A stretch of DNA of 62,698 bases from an uncultured Prevotella sp. GTDB taxonomy: Bacteria > Bacteroidota > Bacteroidia > Bacteroidales > Bacteroidaceae. The number at the start of each line of letters is the position of its first letter. Position 1 is the stretch's first letter. Shown in pieces: positions 51,426 through 60,520 of the stretch. The stretch is taken from the NCBI GenBank assembly GCA_902491375.1, contig CABUHE010000008.1, positions 1 through 62,698 of the forward strand, written 5' to 3'. The notes below the pieces were generated by a model that worked only from the letters and a program-made list of their open reading frames with translations, had not been told where the DNA came from and searched no databases. Position numbers and translations under genes: made by a program.

Positions 51426-53054
51426 TTACTTTCTCCACACCTGTGCGCGGAACGTCATGCGCCGGCCGGTTACAGGATGAACGAAAGTTATCTCCTCAGC
51501 GTGCAGGCACAGACGGCTGCCGGAGCTGTGGCCGTAAAGGCGGTCGCCGACAATCGGCACACCAAGACCGGCGGCGTGGGCGCAGTGGACACGCAACTGA
51601 TGAGTGCGCCCGGTGAGCGGAAACAGCTCTACGCGGGCAAAACGGCCGTCCTTATCGGTTATCTTGTATTCTGTTACGGCCGTCTTTCCGTTCTCACGGT
51701 CTACTTTCTGATACGGACGGTCTAACGGATCGGGACTCAACGGCAGACTGATTGTGCCACTTGCGGGGCGGTCGGGTACGCCGTCGAGCAACGCCACATA
51801 ACGCTTCTTGACCTCGCGCGCGGCGAACTGAGCCTGAAGTTTACGGTAAGTATCATCATCGTAAGCCACAAGGAGAAGTCCCGACGTGTCCATATCGAGG
51901 CGGTGGGCAAGCATGACGTGCGGTTTGTCGGCACGCCGCTGGCGCATCTCGTCGAGCACAGACGCAGCCCCACCCTTGCCTGGCACTGACTTCATGCCCG
52001 ACGGTTTGTTGACTACTGCCAGCCATTCGTCCTCATATACTATCTCAAGCGGCTGACTGACACCGCGCTCAACGCTGCCCTTCTCAACGTCAAGTCCCTG
52101 CAACATGTGGGTAAGTATGGGCAGACACTTGCCGCGGCAGGCAGGATAGTAGTGCAGATGGTGGCGCACTTCGTGGGCAGGCGACGCTCCCCACCAGAAC
52201 TCTGCCATGCAGACAGGGCGCAGACCGTTGAGGTATGCACACTGCAACAGCTTCGGCGCGCAGCAGTCGCCGGCTCCCGACGGAGGCACTCCGGCAGGCG
52301 TCGAGGCGAAAATAGAGCACAGATCGCGCCGCTCGCCGCGTGCGTTGAGCATGCTGTACTGACTGAACAGCCAGCTTTGCAGACTGTCTGACATTGTCTT
52401 GCGCTGCTCTTTAAGCCTTGAGATACGGACCTCAACCTCACTGACAGCGGCGTCAGCCTCGCTCAGACGTGCCTTGCCGCGCTGGCGTATGCGGCGCAGT
52501 TCGGCCTTCATGAACTGGCTCTCGCGTATCATCCGCGCTTCCTCTTCCTCCGTAACAGGCTCTGCCGAGCTGCGTCGGGCATCGCGCGCGGCCTTTGCCT
52601 CAGCCATTCTGCTTCTGAAAGCGTCTCCCTCCGCCTTGTTGTCCTGCTCTATCCGGCTGCGCAGACGCCGTGCTTCGGCATAGCTCTCTGACCGTCGCAG
52701 ACTCTCAATCTGCCTGTTTATGGCCGTTATCTCAGCCTCGTGAGTTTTGAAATAGCCGTCGGGCTGCATGGCGTCGAACACCGGCGGAACGAAATAGCTG
52801 TGGTCGTTACGGCCGGCAAGCAGTCCTGAATAAGCGGCAAGGAAACCAAGACGGCCGTCAGAAGTCCTGACAACAAGCACACCGAACATCTTGCCACGGT
52901 CGGCATCGGCACGCAAAACGCTGTCAGACATTATGTATCTCTGCACCTCGTCTGCGGCGGCAAGGCACAACGGATGGGGCTCATAACAGAAAGGGTCGGT
53001 AAACCTTGACGGCTCCGCAAGGCTGCTGTCGAGCGGATGAAATATCTGTAACAC
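51426..53054 (-). CDS. RluA-family pseudouridine synthase with long N-terminal region
   Basis: The 542-residue protein isomerises uridine to pseudouridine in rRNA or tRNA. The catalytic domain occupies the last 220 residues, with IVYEDEWLAVVNKPSGMKSVPGK and the catalytic aspartate in HRLDMDTSGLLLVAY. The N-terminal 310 residues include a long charged coiled coil (about 100-225) and a Cys-rich stretch with PSGAGDCCAPKLLQCAYLNGL. This extended form is known in several bacterial groups. Target sites cannot be assigned from sequence. Confidence 0.88.
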   Translation of the reverse strand: MLQIFHPLDSSLAEPSRFTDPFCYEPHPLCLAAADEVQRYIMSDSVLRADADRGKMFGVLVVRTSDGRLGFLAAYSGLLAGRNDHSYFVPPVFDAMQPDGYFKTHEAEITAINRQIESLRRSESYAEARRLRSRIEQDNKAEGDAFRSRMAEAKAARDARRSSAEPVTEEEEARMIRESQFMKAELRRIRQRGKARLSEADAAVSEVEVRISRLKEQRKTMSDSLQSWLFSQYSMLNARGERRDLCSIFASTPAGVPPSGAGDCCAPKLLQCAYLNGLRPVCMAEFWWGASPAHEVRHHLHYYPACRGKCLPILTHMLQGLDVEKGSVERGVSQPLEIVYEDEWLAVVNKPSGMKSVPGKGGAASVLDEMRQRRADKPHVMLAHRLDMDTSGLLLVAYDDDTYRKLQAQFAAREVKKRYVALLDGVPDRPASGTISLPLSPDPLDRPYQKVDRENGKTAVTEYKITDKDGRFARVELFPLTGRTHQLRVHCAHAAGLGVPIVGDRLYGHSSGSRLCLHAEEITFVHPVTGRRMTFRAQVWRK

Positions 53055-53180
53055 AATGCAAACATACAGAAAAAAACATAATTATGCCAAACATGAAAAG
53101 GAAACATTTGTTTTTTTATAGCATAAAACGAGAAAAACGTCACAAAAGCCGCACATTTCTTACATTATAGACACATAAAA

Positions 53181-53214
53181 AAAAGAGGAAGCCACGATGT
53201 TGACTTCCTCTTTT
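53181..53214 (-). terminator. Intrinsic terminator of the lipoprotein gene at 53.3 kb
   Basis: AAAAGAGGAAG pairs perfectly with CTTCCTCTTTT; on the minus strand it is followed by a further T-run (A8 on the top strand at 53177-53184). Confidence 0.85.
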
Positions 53215-53272
53215 GTCTGTATCTAAAAGTATCGGGCATCGCCATAAACCGACCACAGCCCTGCCGACTTTA

Positions 53273-54295
53273 CTATCTGCCTGAAGCTGTAGCCTCGCTC
53301 AGAATGATAACCGAAGCTACCTCGAACGTGATTCCATCCTCACTTTCGCTGTTGCCTTCAGTAATAAACAACTTGTTGTTGCTGAACTCTATCTTGGCCT
53401 CTCCGCTTAAATAATTGTCGTCAAATGTGTCAGGATTCCACGAATATTCCAGTATGCCATTGCTCTGATCGCCCCAGCGCCATGTCGAAACTGCCAGCAT
53501 ATCGTTAGTGTAAAGAACCATGTATGTTCCCGACTTGCTGAAAACAAACTGTTTTGGCTCATACTCAAACAATACCTCAGAGTCGTCTTCCGTATAGTCA
53601 GGATCCATCTCCTGCATCCATTTATTAAGCTTCTCGGTAAGCTCCTCAATTGATGTTGAAGTCTCGTCGAAAAACGTCTTGCCGTTTATTCGTATGTAAT
53701 AACGGAATCCGTCGATGTTCCATGTACGGCAAAGATTGTCCGTCATGCTTCCGCTCTCAGGCGTACCGGCCTTGTTTGCCTCAAGGTCTACAGTCACGCC
53801 GTCTGTCTTTTCAATCCTAAGACTGTATGCGCTTCCACCCTCGCTGACAACGGTAAGCGTTCCATAACCGTCAAGGGTGTACTCGTTGTCGCCTGTCTTT
53901 GTGTATTTTCCATAAAGGATGTCTGACCATACCACGATTTCAGCCCTTGTCGCAGACTTGTCAGCCTCAGCTGCAAGATAAGGAGAAATCATGATATTCT
54001 TCTTCAAGAGTCTTGCCAACGGCTTTTCAGTCTTTGGCGCATAGTTCGCCGTGTTGTTCAGACGGATAATGAAATTTCCTGCCTCTGTAAGCTCAATAGA
54101 CTTGATTTCGCTTGAGCCGTCAGTTACAGTAAACTTCGCAGCATCTGCCTTATACAGCGGTTCTTCAAACTTAGAAGGAGCATTTCCTTCATCGTCGTCG
54201 TCGCTACTGCATGATGTAATGCCAAAAACAACCAACAAAGCAAACATCATGAACAACCCCATGCGGAGTAAGCTAAAAGTGTTTTTCCTTTCCAT
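53273..54295 (-). CDS. Lipoprotein of unknown function
   Basis: This 340-residue lipoprotein has lipobox GITSC (Cys29) followed by an acidic linker (SSDDDDEGN), which often marks surface-exposed Bacteroidetes lipoproteins. The rest is beta-rich with two related halves (SIELTEAGNFIIRLNN, KQFVFSKSGTYMVLYTND) and no recognisable enzyme motif. It resembles lipocalin-like or DUF-type surface proteins, but no family could be assigned. It has its own promoter (-7 at 54348-54355) and terminator. Confidence 0.75.
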   Translation of the reverse strand: MERKNTFSLLRMGLFMMFALLVVFGITSCSSDDDDEGNAPSKFEEPLYKADAAKFTVTDGSSEIKSIELTEAGNFIIRLNNTANYAPKTEKPLARLLKKNIMISPYLAAEADKSATRAEIVVWSDILYGKYTKTGDNEYTLDGYGTLTVVSEGGSAYSLRIEKTDGVTVDLEANKAGTPESGSMTDNLCRTWNIDGFRYYIRINGKTFFDETSTSIEELTEKLNKWMQEMDPDYTEDDSEVLFEYEPKQFVFSKSGTYMVLYTNDMLAVSTWRWGDQSNGILEYSWNPDTFDDNYLSGEAKIEFSNNKLFITEGNSESEDGITFEVASVIILSEATASGR

Positions 54296-54347
54296 AAATA
54301 ATTTGTTTAAAGGTTTATTGATTTCATACTCATTAACATTAATTTTA

Positions 54348-54355
54348 CAAATATA
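54348..54355 (-). promoter_or_regulatory. -7 element of the lipoprotein gene
   Basis: The top strand CAAATATA gives TATATTTG on the minus strand, 53 nt upstream of the start codon. A second similar site is at 54569-54576. Confidence 0.5.
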
Positions 54356-54612
54356 CGAAATTCAACTTTTCAATGATGTCACTATCTGTTAAAAATCGCA
54401 AACTCTCTGCATTACATACATAAATAACAGCTTACTCACGCAATAATGTAAACTCTTTGTTTACAGATTATCAGGACTTAACCCAACCATCATCAGAACT
54501 CTGACAAGATATTATCAAAACAACGAGAACACACAGCAGAAAATCTCTCTTACACCGGCATAAGCACGCAAATATAACGCCTTGAAAATCAGCCGTGCAG
54601 AAAGCTCTCTGC

Positions 54613-54700
54613 AAAAGACGCCAAAACGCGATGCAAAACACCGTCTTTCAGGTTATAAAAGATGCCAAATCACAACGTAAAAGACCGTCTTTCAGAATGT
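54613..54700. repeat. 22-nt tetrad repeat, locus G
   Basis: Four contiguous 22-nt units start at 54613, 54635, 54657 and 54679. Units 2 and 4 end with CCGTCTTTCAG; units 1 and 3 have GCCAAA variants. It lies in a 635-nt gap (54296-54930) that otherwise shows only the promoter elements and the hairpin at 54861. Confidence 0.8.
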
Positions 54701-54860
54701 AGAAAGACAAAAAGACATATCGTAAAAACATTAAGCACAGAACTGCATGATTTACAATTAGTTACGCTTAATAAAGTCTTTTACAGGATTAAAAGGCAGA
54801 AGTCGCGCTTCACCTTATTATATTTTATTGCTCACAGACCTGCAAACGGATATAAAAGAA

Positions 54861-54902
54861 CAAAGCGCGACGAACGCTTTTGAGCCGTATCGTCACGCTT
54901 TG
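54861..54902 (-). terminator. Hairpin after the 1160-residue T9SS gene
   Basis: CAAAGCGCGACGA pairs with TCGTCACGCTTTG (one mismatch); on the minus strand the hairpin is followed by TTCTTTTATA. It lies 28 nt beyond the stop codon. Confidence 0.65.
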
Positions 54903-54930
54903 CTTTACTTATTAAAATATTGATTTAGAC

Positions 54931-57900
54931 TTATTTCACAACAAACTTCTTGCCGTTCTGGATGTAAACACCCTGCGGAAGTTCAGACAATTTGCCTTCG
55001 CTGCTTACTACACGTCCGTCTACGCTGTAAACAGGGCCGTTATTCTCAACGCCTTCTGTAACTACGTCAGTTATGCCGGTAGCTCCGCCGTACTCTACAT
55101 AGTTAGACTCTGCTGACTCGTCGCCCTCGACTGTAGCCGTAACTGTGTATTTACCGTCGGCTGCGTCAGCTACAACAAACTCTGTATCTGTAAGACCTGT
55201 CTGTACAGGAGTGCCGTCACGGTAAACTGTGTAAGTAACGCCCTCTGCGTCAGCAGCCTTAGGAGCAACTGCCCTGAGCTCCTGGTCGGCTGTCATGAGA
55301 GTAGCCGAGATTGCCCAGTTGTAGTCAAAGTTGAAGTCCTCCTTCATTGATTTCCAGTAGCCCGGATTAGCAGATGAAGAGATAAGGTCGCTGTAATAGC
55401 TTGCAGCGTTAGGACCGTCGTCGCATACAAGAGGCTTCACGCCGTTGTTGTATGAGAGGAAATAACCTACGCTTATATCCTGACCGGCCATTACAGGAAC
55501 AGGATTGTCAAGACGTATGGTGTTAAGTCCGACAGCGAGTGTAGACAAATCGATGTCCTGCATGTAGACAACGTTGTCGCCATACATTACGACGGCCGCT
55601 GCTGAAAGCAGGTTGGTATCATTGAGACGGAAGCTGATGTGAGAGACTTTCTGTCCTACCTTATCAGCCATTTCCTCTGCCGGGAACTTTATCATCATGT
55701 AGCCTTCAACAACACCGCTGCCTGTCATGCCGAACGCAAGATACTTGCCACTGCCGTTCTCATAAGTAAGCTCAGGCGCAGCAGTTACGGGCTGCCATGT
55801 CAGCTTGAGGTTCTTGCCGTCAATAGTGCCCTGCAGATTGTAAGGAGCCTGCGTGCGCTGTGCTATTGTATTGGTGAATCTCATAACGTCGCTTGCCTCT
55901 GACTCCCAGCCGTTTTCATAGACTGTTGTAACATAATAATCGAACACGCCGTAACGGTCGAGTGTCTCAGCATAGTCGGTCGCATCGGTCTCAGTTACAA
56001 ATTCTCCGTTGCGGTAGATGCGGAAGCTCTTGGCAACCGGCTTCTCAGCCGCCTTTGCAGGCGCAGTCTTCATGCGTACGCTCGGAGCTACGCCAAACTC
56101 AACGTCTTCGGTGCTGATGTTTGTATTTGGAGTAACGGTCATACGCTCAAGGCTCTGACCGCCAAGCGGAGTGCTGCTCAGGCTTACAGCCTTGACACCG
56201 GCAGGAGTCTGTCCGGCCTTGTCGTCAATGGCAAGAGCGCCTACGATGATGTTCAGACCTGAGAAATCAGACGCGATAGTGCCCAACTTGAGCCATGTGC
56301 CCGCACCGCCGGCCAGATTTACAACAGCTCCACCGTCAGCCTCAGGGCCTGCGTCGAGCAATATCGGGTTGCTGCCTGCCGGCAGAGTAGCGTCGTAAGC
56401 AATGTAAATATCCTTGCCCTCAGGTATTCTTACATCCTCATCGCTGCCAAGCGTGAGAGTATAAAGCACCTGCGGCTCGATGTCGCCTTTGGCAAACTGG
56501 CGTTCATAAAGAACGTCGCCACCCTCGGCAATCACCTTCAGCTTGAATCCGTCGAGCTCGTCACCAATACCGAATGTCAGTGAATGAAGCTTGTAGCCTA
56601 CACACTCGGCAAGTTCTGTCTTGCTGAACTTAGCACCATAGAGAAGTGACATCTCCTCAGGGAAGCCGGCAATGTATGCCGCCGTGCCGTAATGTTTCAT
56701 CTCGTATGCGCTCGGACTCCATGACATGGCGATGTCGCGGCCCTGCTGGCCGTAGTCAACGATTATCGGAGCTTTGTATTCTGACGGCAAAGAATATCTC
56801 ATATTGGCAGAGACTTTGTCTGAAGTCTTACCGCCTTCGCCCTTTGCAACAATGTCGTAAGTGTACAGTCCGAGGTCTGGCACGTTGTCGGTGAAGCTGT
56901 TTCCGGTGACTCCCTCACCAACCATCTGACCGTCGCGGTAGATGTCATAGCCGACCACTTCCTGTGGCTGGGCAGCCTCATCGCTCAGAGCCTCAACGTC
57001 AGCTGTAAGCATGAAATTGCCCGCAATGTCGCCTTCTGAAAGCGTTTTCCAATAAGGTTTAGTATACTCAAATCCGTTTGACGACGGACTTGATGTTGAG
57101 AATGAGTTACCCTTGCCCTCAACGGCGGTAGAGGTATCTACACCAACGGGATGTCCGCTTGGTGTGTGGGTGTAGTAAAGACCGAAAGCATACTTGTTGC
57201 CAAGCTCCATCTTATACGGCGTTGAAAGAGTGAACTTGTTCCATGCGTCGGTGCTTATCGCAGCCACAACGTCTTCAGACATTATCTCATAATAATCTAT
57301 CTTGTCGTTCTTCATGATGAAAGCGACAACAGAATTGATTGTGCCGTCATTTCTGACGTATGAGTTTATGGCCGTAATCTGATGGTCAGGGAAGGCTGCA
57401 AGATCGGCAGCATCAAACTGCTGAACAATCCAAACCTTCGGAGCTGTGCTTGATGTACCTCCGATTGACAGACCAAGTTCCTTGTTGCTCCATGTCATCT
57501 CTGGACCACGCTTCAACGGTGAGCCCCATGTCAGAGTGCCCTGAAGATGGTCTGCCTTGCCTGAAACGCTGCTCACTGGCGGCATATAGCTGTAAACCGA
57601 CAATGATTTAGCCTCAACCTCGCGCGACATTTTTTCACTGCCGTCAGCATAAACTGCCGACACCTTATATTTATGTACGCCCTCAGGCTCTGATGTAAGA
57701 GTATAAGTCGTAGCGTCAGCAGGCAGCTCCTCGTTTACCTTTGTGTCATCACGGTAAACATAATAGCCCTGCGGCTGGTCTGTAGCCTCATTGTGAAGCA
57801 TTGCTGTTATGAGGAAGTCGCCCGGTGCGTCGCTGTACCACGTCTTACCGTCGTATGAGTAAAGGTTTCCTTTACCGTAAGTCGGGCCGCGGTCGCAGAT

Positions 57901-58413
57901 GGCAACAAAACTCATATTGCGTCCGCATGTAAACTTCACGGCAATGGTAATGTCCTTACCTTCAGGTATAGTGTAAGGTTTGTCAAACTTCACGTTGCGC
58001 CACGAGTTCTTCTCAAAACCAGTGAGATCAGCAGCCTGTTCGTAAACAGGTTTTCCGTCCTCATAGATTACAACAGAAGCTTTGAATACCTCACGATATT
58101 CCCAATACCTTACAGAATCAATCTGCTGTCCTGCATAATCGGCAAGTTCAGCTGCGGTGAACTTGCTGGCAACATAAAACTCTACAGCTCCCTGCGGGTC
58201 TTTAAGCTTTCCGTCAAACCCGTTGTAGTCTTCATCGTCATGCCACTGCAATACAATATTGTCAGCAGGAGCTTTCCAACTTAGTGACACATCCTGAAAT
58301 GTAACATCGGCCTTAAGCGTGTGCGGCTGGCCATTCTGCGCACAAATCTTACCGCCAAAAATGCCGGAAGCAATGGTCAACAATGCAAATGTACGAAAGA
58401 GTGCATTTTTCAT
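54931..58413 (-). CDS. Large T9SS-secreted protein with four repeated modules
   Basis: This 1160-residue protein has a signal peptide (ending GGKICAQ) and four successive modules. Each consists of a jelly-roll-like beta domain (V...F...AADLAAF/ELADYAGQQIDSV pattern) and a short fibronectin-III-like domain with the motif YxIYRDGxxV (YYVYRDDTKV, YDIYRDGQMV, FRIYRNGEFV, YTVYRDGTPV). It ends with a T9SS sorting domain (VYSVDGRVVSSEGKLSELPQ, GVYIQNGKKFVVK). The modules resemble cleaved-adhesin domains of gingipain-associated proteins, so it is probably a surface adhesin. No catalytic residues were seen. Confidence 0.82.
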   Translation of the reverse strand: MKNALFRTFALLTIASGIFGGKICAQNGQPHTLKADVTFQDVSLSWKAPADNIVLQWHDDEDYNGFDGKLKDPQGAVEFYVASKFTAAELADYAGQQIDSVRYWEYREVFKASVVIYEDGKPVYEQAADLTGFEKNSWRNVKFDKPYTIPEGKDITIAVKFTCGRNMSFVAICDRGPTYGKGNLYSYDGKTWYSDAPGDFLITAMLHNEATDQPQGYYVYRDDTKVNEELPADATTYTLTSEPEGVHKYKVSAVYADGSEKMSREVEAKSLSVYSYMPPVSSVSGKADHLQGTLTWGSPLKRGPEMTWSNKELGLSIGGTSSTAPKVWIVQQFDAADLAAFPDHQITAINSYVRNDGTINSVVAFIMKNDKIDYYEIMSEDVVAAISTDAWNKFTLSTPYKMELGNKYAFGLYYTHTPSGHPVGVDTSTAVEGKGNSFSTSSPSSNGFEYTKPYWKTLSEGDIAGNFMLTADVEALSDEAAQPQEVVGYDIYRDGQMVGEGVTGNSFTDNVPDLGLYTYDIVAKGEGGKTSDKVSANMRYSLPSEYKAPIIVDYGQQGRDIAMSWSPSAYEMKHYGTAAYIAGFPEEMSLLYGAKFSKTELAECVGYKLHSLTFGIGDELDGFKLKVIAEGGDVLYERQFAKGDIEPQVLYTLTLGSDEDVRIPEGKDIYIAYDATLPAGSNPILLDAGPEADGGAVVNLAGGAGTWLKLGTIASDFSGLNIIVGALAIDDKAGQTPAGVKAVSLSSTPLGGQSLERMTVTPNTNISTEDVEFGVAPSVRMKTAPAKAAEKPVAKSFRIYRNGEFVTETDATDYAETLDRYGVFDYYVTTVYENGWESEASDVMRFTNTIAQRTQAPYNLQGTIDGKNLKLTWQPVTAAPELTYENGSGKYLAFGMTGSGVVEGYMMIKFPAEEMADKVGQKVSHISFRLNDTNLLSAAAVVMYGDNVVYMQDIDLSTLAVGLNTIRLDNPVPVMAGQDISVGYFLSYNNGVKPLVCDDGPNAASYYSDLISSSANPGYWKSMKEDFNFDYNWAISATLMTADQELRAVAPKAADAEGVTYTVYRDGTPVQTGLTDTEFVVADAADGKYTVTATVEGDESAESNYVEYGGATGITDVVTEGVENNGPVYSVDGRVVSSEGKLSELPQGVYIQNGKKFVVK

Positions 58414-58637
58414 AAGATTGTGTATTAATTTAAACTCAGCGGTGAGAAAAGTTCTGTGGTCTTATAGTCCGCCGTTTCTACAAAACCGCATGGTCATACC
58501 AAATGACACCGCTTATACCAAAAGGCACAACCAAAAGTCACCAAATGCAAATGTAATAAATTAAATTAACACAACAATAACATTTCAACTAATATTGTAG
58601 CAAAATGTATTCTATATGGAAATAGTATAAATAAAAA

Positions 58638-58670
58638 AGAAAAGGCGTACCATAAAGGCACGCCTTTTCT
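58638..58670 (-). terminator. Intrinsic terminator of eno
   Basis: AGAAAAGGCGT pairs perfectly with ACGCCTTTTCT. On the minus strand it is followed by a T-rich tract (complement of ATAAAAAA), 32 nt after the eno stop codon. Confidence 0.9.
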
Positions 58671-58701
58671 GTAATTTATAATTATCCTTTAAACAGGATG
58701 A

Positions 58702-60009
58702 TTATTTCAGTTTAGCATATCCGTAGTGAGCTGTCTCACCAAGCTCTTCCTCGATACGGATGAGCTGGTTGTACTTAGCCATACGGTCTGTGCGGCTCAT
58801 AGAACCAGTCTTGATCTGACCAGAGTTAGTTGCTACTGCGATGTCAGCGATAGTAGTGTCCTCTGTCTCGCCTGAACGGTGAGAAGTAACAGTTGTATAG
58901 CCGTGACGGTGAGCCATCTCGATAGCGTCGAGAGTCTCAGTCAGAGAACCAATCTGGTTAACCTTGATCAGGATTGAGTTAGCAGCACCCATCTTGATAC
59001 CCTTCTCAAGGAACTTAACATTAGTTACGAACAGGTCATCACCAACGAGCTGGCAACGGTCGCCGATAGTAGCTGTCAGTTTAACCCAGTTCTCCCAGTC
59101 GTTCTCATCGAGTCCGTCCTCGATTGAGTCGATAGGATATTTAGTGATGAGCTCCTCAAGATACTTGATCTGCTCGTCAGCGCTGAGCTTCTTGCCGTTA
59201 GGATCCTTCTTCTTGCCATCCTTGAGCTGACGGTAGTCATAATACCACTCGCCGTTCTCGCATACTGCGAACTCGCTGGCTGCGCAGTCCATGGCGATCT
59301 TGACGTCCTTGCCCGGCTCGTAGCCAGCGTCCTTGATAGCCTGGCAGATGCTGTCAAGAGCATCCTCGATGCCGTTGAGTGCAGGAGCGAAACCACCCTC
59401 GTCACCTACTGCGGTAGAGAGGCCGCGCTTCTTCAACAGTTTTGCAAGTGCATGGAAAACTTCAGCACCCATGCGGATGGCTTCCTTCTCGTTAGGAGCG
59501 CCTACCGGACGGATCATGAATTCCTGGAATGCGATAGGAGCGTCAGAGTGTGCACCACCGTTGATGATGTTCATCATAGGAACGGGCAGAGTGTAAGAGT
59601 TGCATCCGCCGATGTAGCGGTACAGAGGCATGTTAAGAGCCTTGGCAGCAGCCTGTGCCGTAGCCAGTGACACGCCGAGGATGGCGTTTGCGCCGAGCTT
59701 GCTCTTTGTAGGAGTTCCGTCGAGAGCCAGCATCTTATAGTCGACAGCACGCTGATCGAAAACGCAGTCGCCTTTCAATGCAGGTGCTATGATTGTGTTA
59801 ACGTTCTCAACAGCCTTGAGCACGCCCTTGCCCAGGTAACGGTTCTTGTCGCCGTCGCGAAGCTCGAGTGCTTCGTTCTCACCTGTAGACGCTCCTGACG
59901 GAACGGCTGCACGGCCCATAACGCCGTTTTCAAGGGTTACTTCAACTTCAACTGTAGGATTGCCTCTTGAATCGAGGATTTCTCTTGCATGAACTTTTTC
60001 AATCTTCAT
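58702..60009 (-). CDS. eno: Enolase
   Basis: The 435-residue glycolytic enzyme interconverts 2-phosphoglycerate and phosphoenolpyruvate. It has the N-terminal ILDSRGNPTVEVEV motif, the acid loop GASTGENEALELRDGD, Mg-binding acids in VGDDLFVTN, and the C-terminal signature ILIKVNQIGSLTETLD with SHRSGETEDT. Length and motifs are complete. It stands alone with a -7 element (TAACTTTG on the minus strand at 60062-60069) and its own terminator. Confidence 0.97.
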   Translation of the reverse strand: MKIEKVHAREILDSRGNPTVEVEVTLENGVMGRAAVPSGASTGENEALELRDGDKNRYLGKGVLKAVENVNTIIAPALKGDCVFDQRAVDYKMLALDGTPTKSKLGANAILGVSLATAQAAAKALNMPLYRYIGGCNSYTLPVPMMNIINGGAHSDAPIAFQEFMIRPVGAPNEKEAIRMGAEVFHALAKLLKKRGLSTAVGDEGGFAPALNGIEDALDSICQAIKDAGYEPGKDVKIAMDCAASEFAVCENGEWYYDYRQLKDGKKKDPNGKKLSADEQIKYLEELITKYPIDSIEDGLDENDWENWVKLTATIGDRCQLVGDDLFVTNVKFLEKGIKMGAANSILIKVNQIGSLTETLDAIEMAHRHGYTTVTSHRSGETEDTTIADIAVATNSGQIKTGSMSRTDRMAKYNQLIRIEEELGETAHYGYAKLK

Positions 60010-60061
60010 AATTACCTTAAGTTTAAAAGAGTCGTAATTTATGTTATATTGATTCTGACTG

Positions 60062-60069
60062 CAAAGTTA
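60062..60069 (-). promoter_or_regulatory. -7 element of eno
   Basis: The top strand CAAAGTTA reads TAACTTTG on the minus strand, matching the consensus 53 nt upstream of the start codon. The rest of the 60010-60397 gap is AT-rich with no gene. Confidence 0.55.
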
Positions 60070-60397
60070 CTGCCAAATGACAATATATGAAACAATAAAA
60101 AGGCTTATTTCCTGCTATTTAATTTTTTTTAATACATGCGCGTACAATATTATAAAGATAGGCTTCATATTGACAAGTCCGTGTGACATCGTGACACGTT
60201 GGCGTCCTGCCATTACCGGTACGGGGTGCATGGCAAGATACGTTTAATTCGCAAGCATTGACATTTCATCGTAAACATTAAATATTTTTTACGACACATA
60301 CGCCGCAAGTACATTTTACTCCTTTTATGAAAAATGATTGTAATTTTTACAATTAGACATCAAAATTACATTTTAAGTATAAAAAAACAATATATTT

Positions 60398-60428
60398 TTT
60401 GTAATTTTAGAAAAATGAAGTATATTTG
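60398..60428 (+). promoter_or_regulatory. Canonical promoter of the secreted protein gene at 60.5 kb
   Basis: TTTG at 60398-60401, a 19-nt spacer and TATATTTG at 60421-60428 match the full Bacteroidetes consensus, 92 nt upstream of the start codon. Confidence 0.85.
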
Positions 60429-60520
60429 CAGAAACGAACGACAAATGTCCATATTACACGTCAACATTCCGGCGGGAATGTAATTCACATATTTTTTAAT
60501 AACTTAAAACTTTAATTATT

